Source of the DNA: an uncultured Eubacteriales bacterium
GTDB lineage: Bacteria > Bacillota > Clostridia > Monoglobales > Monoglobaceae
NCBI GenBank assembly: GCA_905201285.1
Contig: CAJKNM010000014.1
Span: 1 to 26,469, forward strand
Length of the DNA: 26,469 nt
Direction of reading: 5' to 3'
Shown: one piece after another, positions 1-6,784 of the stretch
Layout of the letters: each line of letters starts with the position of its first letter
Numbering within the stretch: the first letter of the stretch is position 1
Program-made: the position numbers and the translations under genes
The notes under the pieces: model-generated
Told to the model about the DNA's origin: nothing
The model's database searches: none
What the model saw: only the letters and a program-made list of their open reading frames with translations

Positions 1-1004
1 TTATCGGCTCAATAGGCACAATTGACGCCCAAAACGGCATACTGCTTTATCTTGACGAAATACAGTATTTCAATAAAAAACAGCAGCAAATTTTGCTTTC
101 TTACATTGAAAACGGGGATATTACTCTTATAGCCTCCACCACCGAAAACCCCTATTTTTATGTGTATAATGCGATTTTAAGCCGCTCAACGGTGTTTGAG
201 TTCAAGCCGGTCGAAGCATCGGATATGCAGCGCGCGGTCGACCGGGCGTTCGTGCTCGCGCTTGACGGACGCGATATTCCGGTCGAATCCGGCGTTGCGT
301 CACATATCGCGCAGGCGGTCGGCGGAGATGTGCGCAAGGCGCTCGGCGCGGTCGAGCTGCTTGTCTCCGGAGCCGGGGAGAACGGCATCACGCTCGCGGA
401 TGCACAGCAGGCGGCGCAGCGTTCGAACATGCGCTACGACCGCGACGGCGACAGCCATTATGACATTCTGTCCGCGCTGCAAAAATCCATTCGAGGCTCG
501 GACCCGGATGCAGCGGTGCATTATCTCGCGCGTCTGCTCGAGGCCGGAGACATGATCTCGGCGGCGCGGCGTATGCTGGTCATCGCGAGCGAGGACATCG
601 GCCTCGCTTATCCGCAGTGCGCGGCGATCGTCAAAGCGTGCGTAGACAGCGCCTTTCAGCTCGGTCTGCCCGAGGCACGCATTCCGCTCGCACAGGCGGC
701 GATCGTCATGGCGACCGCGCCCAAGTCCAACAGTGCCTGCATGGCGATCGACGCCGCGCTCGCAGACATTCGCGCAGGCAAAAGCGGCGACATCCCGGCG
801 CATATCAAGGACGCGCATTACGGCGGCGCGGCGAAGCTCGGACGCGGACTGACCTATCAGTATCCGCACAGCTATCCGAATCACTGGGTCGAGCAGGACT
901 ATCTCCCGGCGGAGCTTTCCGGCGCGAAATATTACGAATTCGGCCCGAATAAGACTGAGCAGACAGCAAAGACGTACTGGGATCGCGTCAAGGGCCGAAA
1001 ATAA
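1..1004 (+). CDS. rarA: Replication-associated recombination protein A (RarA/MgsA), 3' part
   Basis: AAA+ ATPase of the clamp-loader-like RarA family, which acts at stalled replication forks. The start lies upstream of the window; the open frame begins at base 3. The first visible residues contain a Walker B motif (LLYLDEIQYFNKKQQQ) and a sensor-1-like stretch (TLIASTTENP), so the Walker A part is missing. The rest is the RarA helical and tetramerisation domain, with family hallmarks such as ASEDIGLA, APKSN and the C-terminal YPHSYPNHWVEQDYLP. The protein ends normally, just before a terminator shared with the convergent gene. Base composition is odd: by my count G+C is 65 of the first 180 bases, but 82 of 120 at 241-360. 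The switch falls inside the gene near 190-220 without breaking the frame. Family identity is near certain. Confidence 0.93.
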   Translation, partial: IGSIGTIDAQNGILLYLDEIQYFNKKQQQILLSYIENGDITLIASTTENPYFYVYNAILSRSTVFEFKPVEASDMQRAVDRAFVLALDGRDIPVESGVASHIAQAVGGDVRKALGAVELLVSGAGENGITLADAQQAAQRSNMRYDRDGDSHYDILSALQKSIRGSDPDAAVHYLARLLEAGDMISAARRMLVIASEDIGLAYPQCAAIVKACVDSAFQLGLPEARIPLAQAAIVMATAPKSNSACMAIDAALADIRAGKSGDIPAHIKDAHYGGAAKLGRGLTYQYPHSYPNHWVEQDYLPAELSGAKYYEFGPNKTEQTAKTYWDRVKGRK

Positions 1005-1006
1005 AG

Positions 1007-1046
1007 AAAGAGCGAAACCATGCGGAAGCAGGTTTCGCTCTTTTTT
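1007..1046. terminator. Bidirectional terminator between rarA and the convergent flavodoxin gene
   Basis: A perfect inverted repeat (AAAGAGCGAAACC at 1007-1019, GGTTTCGCTCTTT at 1031-1043) has an 11-nt loop, with T bases after it on the plus strand and A bases before it. It can end transcription from both sides. The minus-strand stop codon at 1045-1047 overlaps it. Confidence 0.9.
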
Positions 1047-1866
1047 ACAGATAAAACTCGTTTTCCTTATGTATCCCGGCAAACTTCTGTTCAAGCATGC
1101 GCGCATGGGACAGAAACTGTTCGTCGTCGAAAAATTTTGCACCCCTCGGGCAGCCGAGGATGCAGGCCTGGCACTTGATGCAGATACCGGAAACAACAGA
1201 CGGATCTTCGCTGCTGATCGAGCCCATCGGACAAAGTGCCGCGCAGCGGCCGCAGCCGTCGCATTTTTCAGGATCGGTCTGCGGTGCAGACTTGAGAAAT
1301 TTCGCGGGCTTCCCGCTCGTGCCGGTCGGGATATAATAGCTGCTGTCTGCGTCGCCCGGCACGGCAGGGGAGAGAACGATCTCGTCCTTCTGAATGCGTT
1401 CTGCGGCCTTGGCAGCAAAGCGGCGCACCTCGGCGCAGTCCTCTGCATTCGGGCGGCCGGCCGCAAGCGCACGGGCGATGGAGTGCTGGCAGACACAGAC
1501 TGCACCGGCGGCCGGCTTCATGCCGCCGTCGGTCAGCACGCGGAACAGCTCTGCAAGCGCGTTTTCATAGGCGCGGTTGCCGTAGGTCACGAGCGCGACC
1601 GCAGGAGAGCCGCTGCCATGCAGGATGCGGCGCAGGTCGGGCGAAATCTTGTTCGGGAGCCTGCCCGCATAGGTCGGTGCGCCGACGATGACAAGCGTAT
1701 CAGCGGAAAAGTGAAATACTGTTTCACGCTCTGCCGGGGTATTCAGCGAGATAAGACGGAAGGGGACACCGAGCGTTTGAGCGGCCTGCTCTGCGGCAGC
1801 GGTGACGAGTGTGCGTGTGGTTCCGGTCGGACTGAAATACAGTCCGATGACCGAGGATATGCGCAT
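1045..1866 (-). CDS. Flavodoxin / 2[4Fe-4S] ferredoxin fusion protein (EFR1-type)
   Basis: A 273-aa electron-transfer protein. The N-terminal half is a flavodoxin fold: YFSPTGTTRTL is the FMN-phosphate loop and GAPTYAGRLP a second flavin-contact segment. The C-terminal part is a bacterial 2[4Fe-4S] ferredoxin domain with two cysteine sets, CDGCGRCAALCP and CIKCQACILGCP. Such fusions are common in anaerobic Firmicutes and probably pass electrons between ferredoxin and flavin, but the partner is not known. I chose the ATG at 1864-1866, preceded by AAAGGA, because longer versions run back through the tRNA-Gln terminator and the tRNA itself. The gene is monocistronic and converges on rarA. It shares the high G+C of the rarA 3' part. 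Confidence 0.9.
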   Translation of the reverse strand: MRISSVIGLYFSPTGTTRTLVTAAAEQAAQTLGVPFRLISLNTPAERETVFHFSADTLVIVGAPTYAGRLPNKISPDLRRILHGSGSPAVALVTYGNRAYENALAELFRVLTDGGMKPAAGAVCVCQHSIARALAAGRPNAEDCAEVRRFAAKAAERIQKDEIVLSPAVPGDADSSYYIPTGTSGKPAKFLKSAPQTDPEKCDGCGRCAALCPMGSISSEDPSVVSGICIKCQACILGCPRGAKFFDDEQFLSHARMLEQKFAGIHKENEFYL

Positions 1867-1894
1867 GGCGTTCACGTCCTTTTTCAAAGATAAA

Positions 1895-1930
1895 TAAAAA
1901 ACCACTCGAAACCCTGTGGTTTCAAGTGGT
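1895..1930 (-). terminator. Terminator of tRNA-Gln
   Basis: On the minus strand ACCACTTGAAACC, a 4-nt loop and GGTTTCGAGTGGT (one mismatch) are followed by a T run. It lies directly after the CCA end of tRNA-Gln and before the flavodoxin gene, so the two are transcribed separately. Confidence 0.85.
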
Positions 1931-1935
1931 CCATG

Positions 1936-2009
1936 TGGCAGCCGAAGAAGGATTCGAACCCTCACAAACAGAGTCAGAGTCTGTCGTGCTACCTTTACAC
2001 AATTCGGCT
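1936..2009 (-). tRNA. tRNA-Gln (anticodon CTG)
   Basis: A 74-nt cloverleaf with CCA encoded. The acceptor stem pairs AGCCGAA with TTCGGCT. The D arm is GTGT/GCAC, the anticodon stem ACAGA/TCTGT, and the loop CTCTGAC gives anticodon CTG. The T arm carries GGTTCGAATCC. Its terminator follows and a consensus promoter precedes it. Confidence 0.95.
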
Positions 2010-2029
2010 TTGTCCTGTGCGACTTTAAC

Positions 2030-2058
2030 AGTATATAATATTCAGAGAGAATTGTCAA
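2030..2058 (-). promoter_or_regulatory. Sigma-A promoter of tRNA-Gln
   Basis: On the minus strand TTGACA (2058-2053), a 17-nt spacer and TATACT (2035-2030), about 20 nt before the tRNA 5' end. Confidence 0.88.
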
Positions 2059-2104
2059 GCGAAAAATGCAAAAAAATATGGAAAGATTTTTTGCTGCAAA
2101 TCTA

Positions 2105-2134
2105 TTGACAAGTCCCGCGCTTTCGCGATATAAT
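2105..2134 (+). promoter_or_regulatory. Sigma-A promoter of tRNA-Asn
   Basis: TTGACA (2105-2110), an 18-nt spacer and TATAAT (2129-2134). It leaves a leader of roughly 50 nt before tRNA-Asn and is divergent from the tRNA-Gln promoter. Confidence 0.85.
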
Positions 2135-2190
2135 ATGTAAGCTGATTGTGATAAAATTCATGTCGGCAATGTACCAGCATATTTCAACAT

Positions 2191-2266
2191 TCCTCAATAG
2201 CTCAGTTGGTAGAGCATGCGGCTGTTAACCGCAGGGTCGTTGGTTCGAGTCCAACTGGAGGAGCCA
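2191..2266 (+). tRNA. tRNA-Asn (anticodon GTT)
   Basis: A 76-nt cloverleaf with CCA encoded. The anticodon stem TGCGG/CCGCA holds the loop CTGTTAA, giving GTT. The T arm contains GGTTCGAGTCC. The acceptor stem TCCTCAA/TGGAGGA has one A-G mismatch. The last 26 bases are part of a 27-bp repeat found again at 7007-7033, so this gene looks like the integration target of the following island. Confidence 0.95.
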
Positions 2267-2267
2267 A
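2241..2267 (+). repeat. Left attachment-type repeat inside the tRNA-Asn 3' end
   Basis: 27 bases from TGGTTCGAGTCC through the encoded CCA plus one A. They are identical to 7007-7033 in the same orientation. Duplicating a tRNA 3' end at both borders is the usual mark of tyrosine-integrase insertion into a tRNA gene. Confidence 0.8.
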
Positions 2268-2269
2268 AA

Positions 2270-2311
2270 GAAGCGAATGATTTAGATGACATCTAAATTG
2301 TTCGCTTTTTT
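2270..2311 (+). terminator. Terminator after tRNA-Asn
   Basis: The stem AAGCGAA (2271-2277)/TTCGCTT (2301-2307) is extended by the inner stem ATTTAGAT/ATCTAAAT and followed by a T run. It lies right after the tRNA, at the island's left edge. Confidence 0.85.
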
Positions 2312-2483
2312 CAATGGTTTGAGGGCTTTTTGCAAAAATCAGTTTTGAAACAAAAGGGTAGATGCCAAGCGATTTTGAACCAGACTTGAACCAACGACAG
2401 TAGGTTTTTAGAGGATTTTTTAATAGTAAACAAGGACATCATAAGGACCAGACTTGAACTAGTGAATTTAATACAGATAAACG

Positions 2484-2523
2484 AAGGCGATAATTTCAGA
2501 AATGAGGTTATCGTCTTTTTTAT
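2484..2523 (+). terminator. Terminator-like hairpin with no gene in front of it
   Basis: AAGGCGATAA and TTATCGTCTT pair (one G-T) around a short loop and run into six T bases. No gene lies between the tRNA-Asn terminator and this hairpin, so it may have ended a gene that was deleted, or act as an attenuator 30 bases before the next start codon. The stretch 2312-2483 holds no gene I can support, only a 13-bp direct repeat (2379-2391 and 2447-2459). Confidence 0.6.
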
Positions 2524-2552
2524 ATCCAAAATTATAGGAAGGAGGAAACCAA

Positions 2553-3257
2553 ATGAATGTAGATAGATTTTTATATCAGATAAAGCAGAACCTACCAGAG
2601 CATGAAGGCGTAACGGTATGGATTGATGAATCAGCAGTAAGGGTTGGCTATGGCGACTCAGGAAGCTTTGAAATCAGATATCCCGGTGGGGTTTGCTATA
2701 ACGCAGCCACAGAGAAAACAGAAGAATTCTATAAGCTTGTTCAAGAAGCAGATAAGGCCTTCAAAACAGTCAAGGAATACCTCGACCTGATGGATAAAGC
2801 GCCGGAGCTTAGTGCAAGAGACTTCAATATGCCATATAAGCTGGTTGCAGAATTCAATTGGGTTGTACTTGGCGGAATTGAGCATCCATCATTAAGAAGC
2901 TTTGAATTTACAACATGGTCATTTGGAAACAATGCTCTGTATCACGGACATTACTTTACAGATTATGAAAAAACCAAAGAAGACTTTGTTGTAAGATCAG
3001 GATTACTTCAATCTGCAAAGCTGTTTAACGACAAAGAGATGATGCAGATATATCGCTGTACAGAAGATACTCTAAACAACGGATATGAATTATTTGATGA
3101 ACAGGTTGAGGTGCTTGAAGGAGTACAGGAAAAGGTAAAAGAAGCAGTCTCAAACTTTGATGAGAAGCTTCGGGCAGAGCTTGATCAGGAATGCGAAGAG
3201 GAAATGGAAATAAAAATGTATTATCAGCCTGCAAATAAAAAGTCAAGAGTTTTTTAG
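2553..3257 (+). CDS. Hypothetical 234-aa island protein
   Basis: I do not recognise a family. The protein is acidic, soluble-looking and without signal peptide or membrane segments. The N-terminal half is a mixed alpha/beta region with several aromatic residues (SFEIRYPGGVCYN near 43-55). The middle contains SFEFTTWSFGNNALYHGHYF. The last 70 residues are highly charged and probably helical (KVKEAVSNFDEKLRAELDQE). An excellent Shine-Dalgarno, GGAAGGAGG, sits 8 bases before the ATG. The style resembles accessory proteins of Firmicutes conjugative elements, but that is an impression, not a match. It stands alone on the plus strand between a terminator-like hairpin and the convergent transposase remnant. 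Confidence 0.75.
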   Translation: MNVDRFLYQIKQNLPEHEGVTVWIDESAVRVGYGDSGSFEIRYPGGVCYNAATEKTEEFYKLVQEADKAFKTVKEYLDLMDKAPELSARDFNMPYKLVAEFNWVVLGGIEHPSLRSFEFTTWSFGNNALYHGHYFTDYEKTKEDFVVRSGLLQSAKLFNDKEMMQIYRCTEDTLNNGYELFDEQVEVLEGVQEKVKEAVSNFDEKLRAELDQECEEEMEIKMYYQPANKKSRVF

Positions 3258-3322
3258 AAAAAAATTTAAAAAGATTTATACAGAAACATTTGCAAGCAAA
3301 ATAGACCGCCATAAAATGCCGG

Positions 3323-4040
3323 TCAAAAATTAGAAGTATGTACACTTTGTGCTTCGTACTTTCCCGATTGATTCGCTCCGGGGTCAACGCCGGCAAATGC
3401 GGTCAGATTCTCACGCCTGTGAAAACGGGAAATGTCTCCGATTTCAGCCATAAGCTGAGGACCGAGAGAAGCACCGACACCATACATCGCCATGACGACA
3501 GGATATTCCGGCAGTTCCGAAGCAATATGATTCATTTTCATTCTGATATGTTCGACTGTTTTTGAAACTGTATTAAGCTGCGTAATTGATTGCTTAATGA
3601 GAGTTTTTGTTAAGTCGTCCTTAGGGAAAACTGCAATCAGGTTTTTAGATTGGCTGTACATTTCCGCCGGTTTGCTACTCTGGAAATTGTAGCCGTGACG
3701 TTTGCACCATAGCATAACGGGCAATTTTAAGTGCATCAGCTTTATCGGTCTTTACTTTGCGAAGTGAGTTATTACCGTAATCTTTAATTAGTTTGGGATT
3801 TACAGCGCTCACAAAGAAGCCGGCCTTTGAAAGCTGGCGAGCCATTGGCTCATAATATCTGCCCGTATGTTCCATAACGATACGGGTATCACCGTCAAGA
3901 ACATTAAGATATTCAATAAAATCAGTAATTCCATTGGCGGTATGGTGAATTTCAAAGGGTTTTGAAACAACTTCACCGAAAGAGCGAGCAACAGCAACCA
4001 TGCTTTTGCCCTTGGAGATGTCGATACCGACAGCGTTCAT
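3323..4040 (-). pseudogene. IS110-family transposase, internally deleted, frameshifted and 3'-truncated
   Basis: The first segment starts at the ATG at 4040 (MNAVGIDISKGKSMVAVA) and is the RuvC-like DEDD domain of IS110 transposases, with D in GIDIS, E in VMEHTGRYYEPM and the D pair in KTDKADALKIARYA. Near 3709-3713 the frame changes. The second segment, WCKRHGYNFQSSK onward, is the downstream helical region and the start of the Transposase_20 domain (YGVGASLGPQLMAEIGD, FAGVDPGANQSG). From my memory of intact relatives, a long stretch normally separates RYA from WCKRHGYN, so the junction is an internal deletion as well as a frameshift. The protein then stops at SVHTSNF, just where the conserved SKRG with the catalytic serine should follow. 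It cannot make an active enzyme. Confidence 0.88.
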
Positions 4041-4070
4041 AATAATATCAACTCCTAAAAAGATATTTTT

Positions 4071-4250
4071 GCAATGGTAAACCAACCTTTTCTCATTGCT
4101 TATTCTATCTACTGTGGTGTGATACGGACGTGTCGGAAGACAGTTCAACCTGCATAAATCGAACAACTGCATAATGAGAGGCTGACTGACGGACTGTTTT
4201 GCGGACGGAACTCCAAGGAGGAAAACGTCAGACCATGCTGCTCTCATTAT
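4071..4250 (-). ncRNA. Candidate IS110 bridge RNA (non-coding left end)
   Basis: IS110-family elements encode a bridge/seeker RNA in the non-coding end next to the transposase start. Here that stretch folds strikingly. ATAATGAGAG and CTCTCATTAT (4171-4180/4241-4250) close an outer 10-bp stem. Inside it lie CTGACG/CGTCAG (4186-4191/4226-4231), then TTTT/AAAA (4197-4200/4222-4225), with the palindrome CTCCAAGGAG at the tip. The stems are separated by unpaired internal-loop sequence of the kind that holds guide segments. Two more hairpins follow toward the transposase, TGTC/GACA and GCAATG/CATTGC (4071-4076/4094-4099). The direction is inferred from the transposase. The exact RNA ends and guide sequences cannot be fixed from one copy. 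Confidence 0.5.
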
Positions 4251-4260
4251 AACAGTTTTA

Positions 4261-4571
4261 GCAATAAGATGGATATATACATGACTGGTTGCTATGTATT
4301 TTACCCATAAATCTATTATAGTAGGACGAAAAATAAATGCAAGAAGGAACAAGAGTATTAACATGGTGATTGGCAAGATATAAGTCGCGCGCCAGAGCCG
4401 ATGTTACAACAGTATGTTGGTTCGGGAATAATAGTTTTGAAAGAAAAGGGTAGCTGGAACCATAGTACAATTTAATAACGATACACAATTACGATAGTTT
4501 CTAAGGAGGAGATTATCATTTTTTTGCATTTAAATATTGTATATCGTCTGTTTTTTTGTAAAAAAAGGTTC
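4261..4571. other. Gene-free AT-rich stretch between IS110 remnant and kinase operon
   Basis: I see no coding region here. It contains a 24-base segment (4433-4456) matching 2341-2364 at 22 positions, and a Shine-Dalgarno-like AGGAGGAG near 4503 with no usable start codon behind it. It is probably debris of earlier insertions in the island. Confidence 0.5.
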
Positions 4572-4599
4572 TTGTTTTAACAATTAAATGTGATATAAT
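4572..4599 (+). promoter_or_regulatory. Promoter of the ribokinase-AraC / nucleoside hydrolase operon
   Basis: TTGTTT (4572-4577), a 16-nt spacer and TATAAT (4594-4599) with an extended -10 TG at 4591-4592. It lies about 30 bases before the start codon, leaving a very short leader. The weak -35 would suit activation by the AraC-type domain encoded in the first gene. Confidence 0.7.
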
Positions 4600-4627
4600 T
4601 ATAATAAGTGATGTGGGTGGTGATTTA

Positions 4628-5857
4628 ATGAAAATTCTTAATTTTGGTTCGTGTAATATTGATTATGTGTATTCTCTTGACCATATTGTAGGTGTTGGGG
4701 AAACGGAAACAACATGCAAGCTTGAAACTTTTCCCGGCGGAAAGGGACTGAATCAATCAATAGCAGTCGCAAAAGCCGGGGCAAAAATATACCATGCAGG
4801 TTGTGTTGGCTGCGATGGCGATATGCTGATAGATATTTTATTGAAAAACGGTGTTGACATTTCTTATATCAGTAAAACTGATGAAAAGAACGGTCATGCC
4901 ATCATTCAGGTCAGTAGCGAAGGCGAAAATTCTATATTTCTTTATCCCGGATCAAATGAAATGATAACGAAAAATTATATAGATCTTGTACTTGAAAATT
5001 TCGGGCGTGATGACATCATTCTTTTGCAAAATGAGATAAGTAATGTTGAATACATAGTGGAAAAAGCTTACCGAAAACAGATGTGTATTATACTTAATCC
5101 GTCGCCGTTTAATGAAAAACTTGATAAAATTGACTTTAATAAGCTTGCATATATCATATTAAATGAGGTGGAGGCTAAGGCAATTTCAGGATGTGATATC
5201 CATGAGGAAAGCTTGGCATACATCAAAAATAAATATCCAAATCTTAAGGTGATGCTCACATTAGGCAGTAATGGATGTATTTATACAGATAGCTTATGCG
5301 AATTCTATCAACCGTCATTTAAGGTGGATGCTGTGGATACAACCGCAGCAGGTGATACTTTTACAGGATATTTTGTTGCAGAACTTTCAAAAGGTACTGA
5401 TTATCAGAAAATATTGAAAATTGCGTCTGCGGCATCCGCCATTTCGGTTTCAAGAAAAGGGGCAGCGCCTTCTATTCCTGATAAACGAGAGGTGCTGTTT
5501 TCGCTTGAAAGCCTAAAAGAAAATAAGTCAAACAGCAAAACGTATATTATATGCCAACAAATTGATGGTTATATTGAAAAGGATATAAAAACTGCCAATC
5601 TTGAGGAATTGTCGGCAATAATAGGTTATTCCAATGTTTATACAGGAAGCTTGGTAAAAAAATTTACAGGGAAATCTTTTACTAAATTGGTTCAGGCGAA
5701 AAGATGCAGTATTGCTGCAAAAAAACTCTTAAACACAGATTTATCTATAGAGAAAATCGTGGCAGACGTAGGATATGAAAATGAAAGTTTTTTTAGAAAA
5801 ATATTTAAGGAAAAGTATGGTAAAAATCCATTAGATTACAGAAAAAAGAGGAGTTAA
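4628..5857 (+). CDS. PfkB/ribokinase-type sugar kinase fused to an AraC-type DNA-binding domain
   Basis: A 409-aa fusion. Residues 1 to about 292 form a complete PfkB carbohydrate kinase of ribokinase type, with GGKGLNQ at 37-43 and the ATP/anion-hole signature DTTAAGDTFTG at 237-247 (catalytic Asp 243; the AAGD form is also that of E. coli ribokinase). After a linker near 293-312 comes a full double helix-turn-helix AraC domain (about 315-409) ending in the usual P-x-x-YR (NPLDYRKK). ATG 4628 with GGTGGTG before it was chosen over the in-frame GTG at 4613, since it begins exactly at the kinase first strand. The nucleoside hydrolase gene follows after 5 bases. Both domains look intact, so the kinase may bind or phosphorylate the sugar released by the hydrolase and also regulate this operon (inference). 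Confidence 0.9.
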   Translation: MKILNFGSCNIDYVYSLDHIVGVGETETTCKLETFPGGKGLNQSIAVAKAGAKIYHAGCVGCDGDMLIDILLKNGVDISYISKTDEKNGHAIIQVSSEGENSIFLYPGSNEMITKNYIDLVLENFGRDDIILLQNEISNVEYIVEKAYRKQMCIILNPSPFNEKLDKIDFNKLAYIILNEVEAKAISGCDIHEESLAYIKNKYPNLKVMLTLGSNGCIYTDSLCEFYQPSFKVDAVDTTAAGDTFTGYFVAELSKGTDYQKILKIASAASAISVSRKGAAPSIPDKREVLFSLESLKENKSNSKTYIICQQIDGYIEKDIKTANLEELSAIIGYSNVYTGSLVKKFTGKSFTKLVQAKRCSIAAKKLLNTDLSIEKIVADVGYENESFFRKIFKEKYGKNPLDYRKKRS

Positions 5858-5862
5858 ATAAC

Positions 5863-6771
5863 ATGACAAACGAACAAAGAATAAAAAATTTATCGGTTCC
5901 GCAAGGAAGAGTTGATGTGCTTTTGGACACAGATGCATATAATGAAATTGACGATCAGTTTGCGATTTCTTACTTGCTTAAGTCGAAAGAAAAGTTAAAC
6001 ACCAAAGCTATATATGCTGCACCTTTTTTTAACAGTAATTCTGAAAGTCCTAAAGACGGTATGGAAAAAAGTTATGATGAAATTTTTAAACTTCTTTCGC
6101 TTTTAGATGAAAAGATTGATGTTTTTAAAGGCTCGGAAATGTATCTTGAAAATGAAAATACACCTGTTATATCTCCTGCAGCACAGGATTTGGCGGAAAG
6201 AGTTAAAAATTATTCTCCCGAAAATCCGTTGTATGTTGTATCAATAGGAGCTATAACAAATATTGCTTCTGCAATACTTTTAAATCCTGAGGTTGCCAAA
6301 AACTCTGTTGTAATTTGGCTGGGTGGTCACGCACTTCATTATCATCATACAAAGGAATTTAATATGTATCAGGATGTTGCTGCTGCAAGGGTTGTGATGC
6401 AAAGTGGAGTTCCTTTTGTTCAGCTTCCCTGCATAGGCGTTGTAAGTAACTTTACTGTATCTAAACCTGAACTTGAGTTTTGGCTGAAAGGCAAAAATCC
6501 CCTTGCCGACTATCTTGCAGAAAATACAATAAAAGAAGCAGACAGCTATGCAATGGGAACAGCATGGACGAGAGTAATTTGGGATGTTACTGCTGTTGCA
6601 TGGCTTTTAAATGACACGGATAAGTTTATGGAATCACGTATAATTCCGACGCCTATTCCTACATACGATAATTTTTACGCAAAAGATTATAATGGCCATC
6701 CGATGAGATATGTTTATAATATAAAACGCGACGCCCTGATGACAGATTTGTTTCGGAAATTAACGGAATAG
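5863..6771 (+). CDS. Nucleoside hydrolase (IUNH superfamily)
   Basis: A 302-aa enzyme predicted to cleave the N-glycosidic bond of nucleosides, giving ribose and a free base. The calcium-binding aspartate cluster is the variant form DTDAYNEIDDQFAI (residues 22-35), two residues longer than the classic DTDPGxDD and known from a branch of the family. Other active-site elements are present: VSIGAITNIA (126-135), EFNMYQDVAAA (165-175, with the sugar-contact Asn 167) and WDVTAVAWLL (240-249, with the metal-binding Asp 241). No signal peptide is visible, so it is cytoplasmic. Its Shine-Dalgarno (GAGGAG) lies in the end of the preceding kinase-AraC gene, so the two are translationally linked. Base preference is not known. 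Confidence 0.92.
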   Translation: MTNEQRIKNLSVPQGRVDVLLDTDAYNEIDDQFAISYLLKSKEKLNTKAIYAAPFFNSNSESPKDGMEKSYDEIFKLLSLLDEKIDVFKGSEMYLENENTPVISPAAQDLAERVKNYSPENPLYVVSIGAITNIASAILLNPEVAKNSVVIWLGGHALHYHHTKEFNMYQDVAAARVVMQSGVPFVQLPCIGVVSNFTVSKPELEFWLKGKNPLADYLAENTIKEADSYAMGTAWTRVIWDVTAVAWLLNDTDKFMESRIIPTPIPTYDNFYAKDYNGHPMRYVYNIKRDALMTDLFRKLTE

Positions 6772-6784
6772 AGATAGAAGTCAT

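Noticed and set aside
300..1505. Long minus-strand frame opposite rarA and the flavodoxin gene
   Set aside because: Arginine/alanine-rich shadow of GC-rich coding DNA; it crosses the terminator and both real genes.
1867..2058. N-terminal extension of the flavodoxin/ferredoxin gene to 2058
   Set aside because: It would translate through tRNA-Gln and its terminator; the ATG at 1866 has a proper ribosome-binding site and fits the flavodoxin start.
1926..2108. Plus-strand 60-codon frame over tRNA-Gln
   Set aside because: It is the antisense translation of the tRNA and its promoter.
3304..3324. Inverted repeat GACCG/CGGTC between the 234-aa gene and the IS110 remnant
   Set aside because: Imperfect and without a good T run; it could be an old IS end or terminator but neither can be supported.
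4041..4376. N-terminal extension of the IS110 transposase to 4376
   Set aside because: This stretch is the structured non-coding end of the element; the family start is MNAVGIDIS at 4040.
4503..4580. Shine-Dalgarno-like AGGAGGAG followed by a short TTG frame
   Set aside because: Only 18 codons of phenylalanine-rich sequence overlapping the next operon's promoter; no evidence of a gene.
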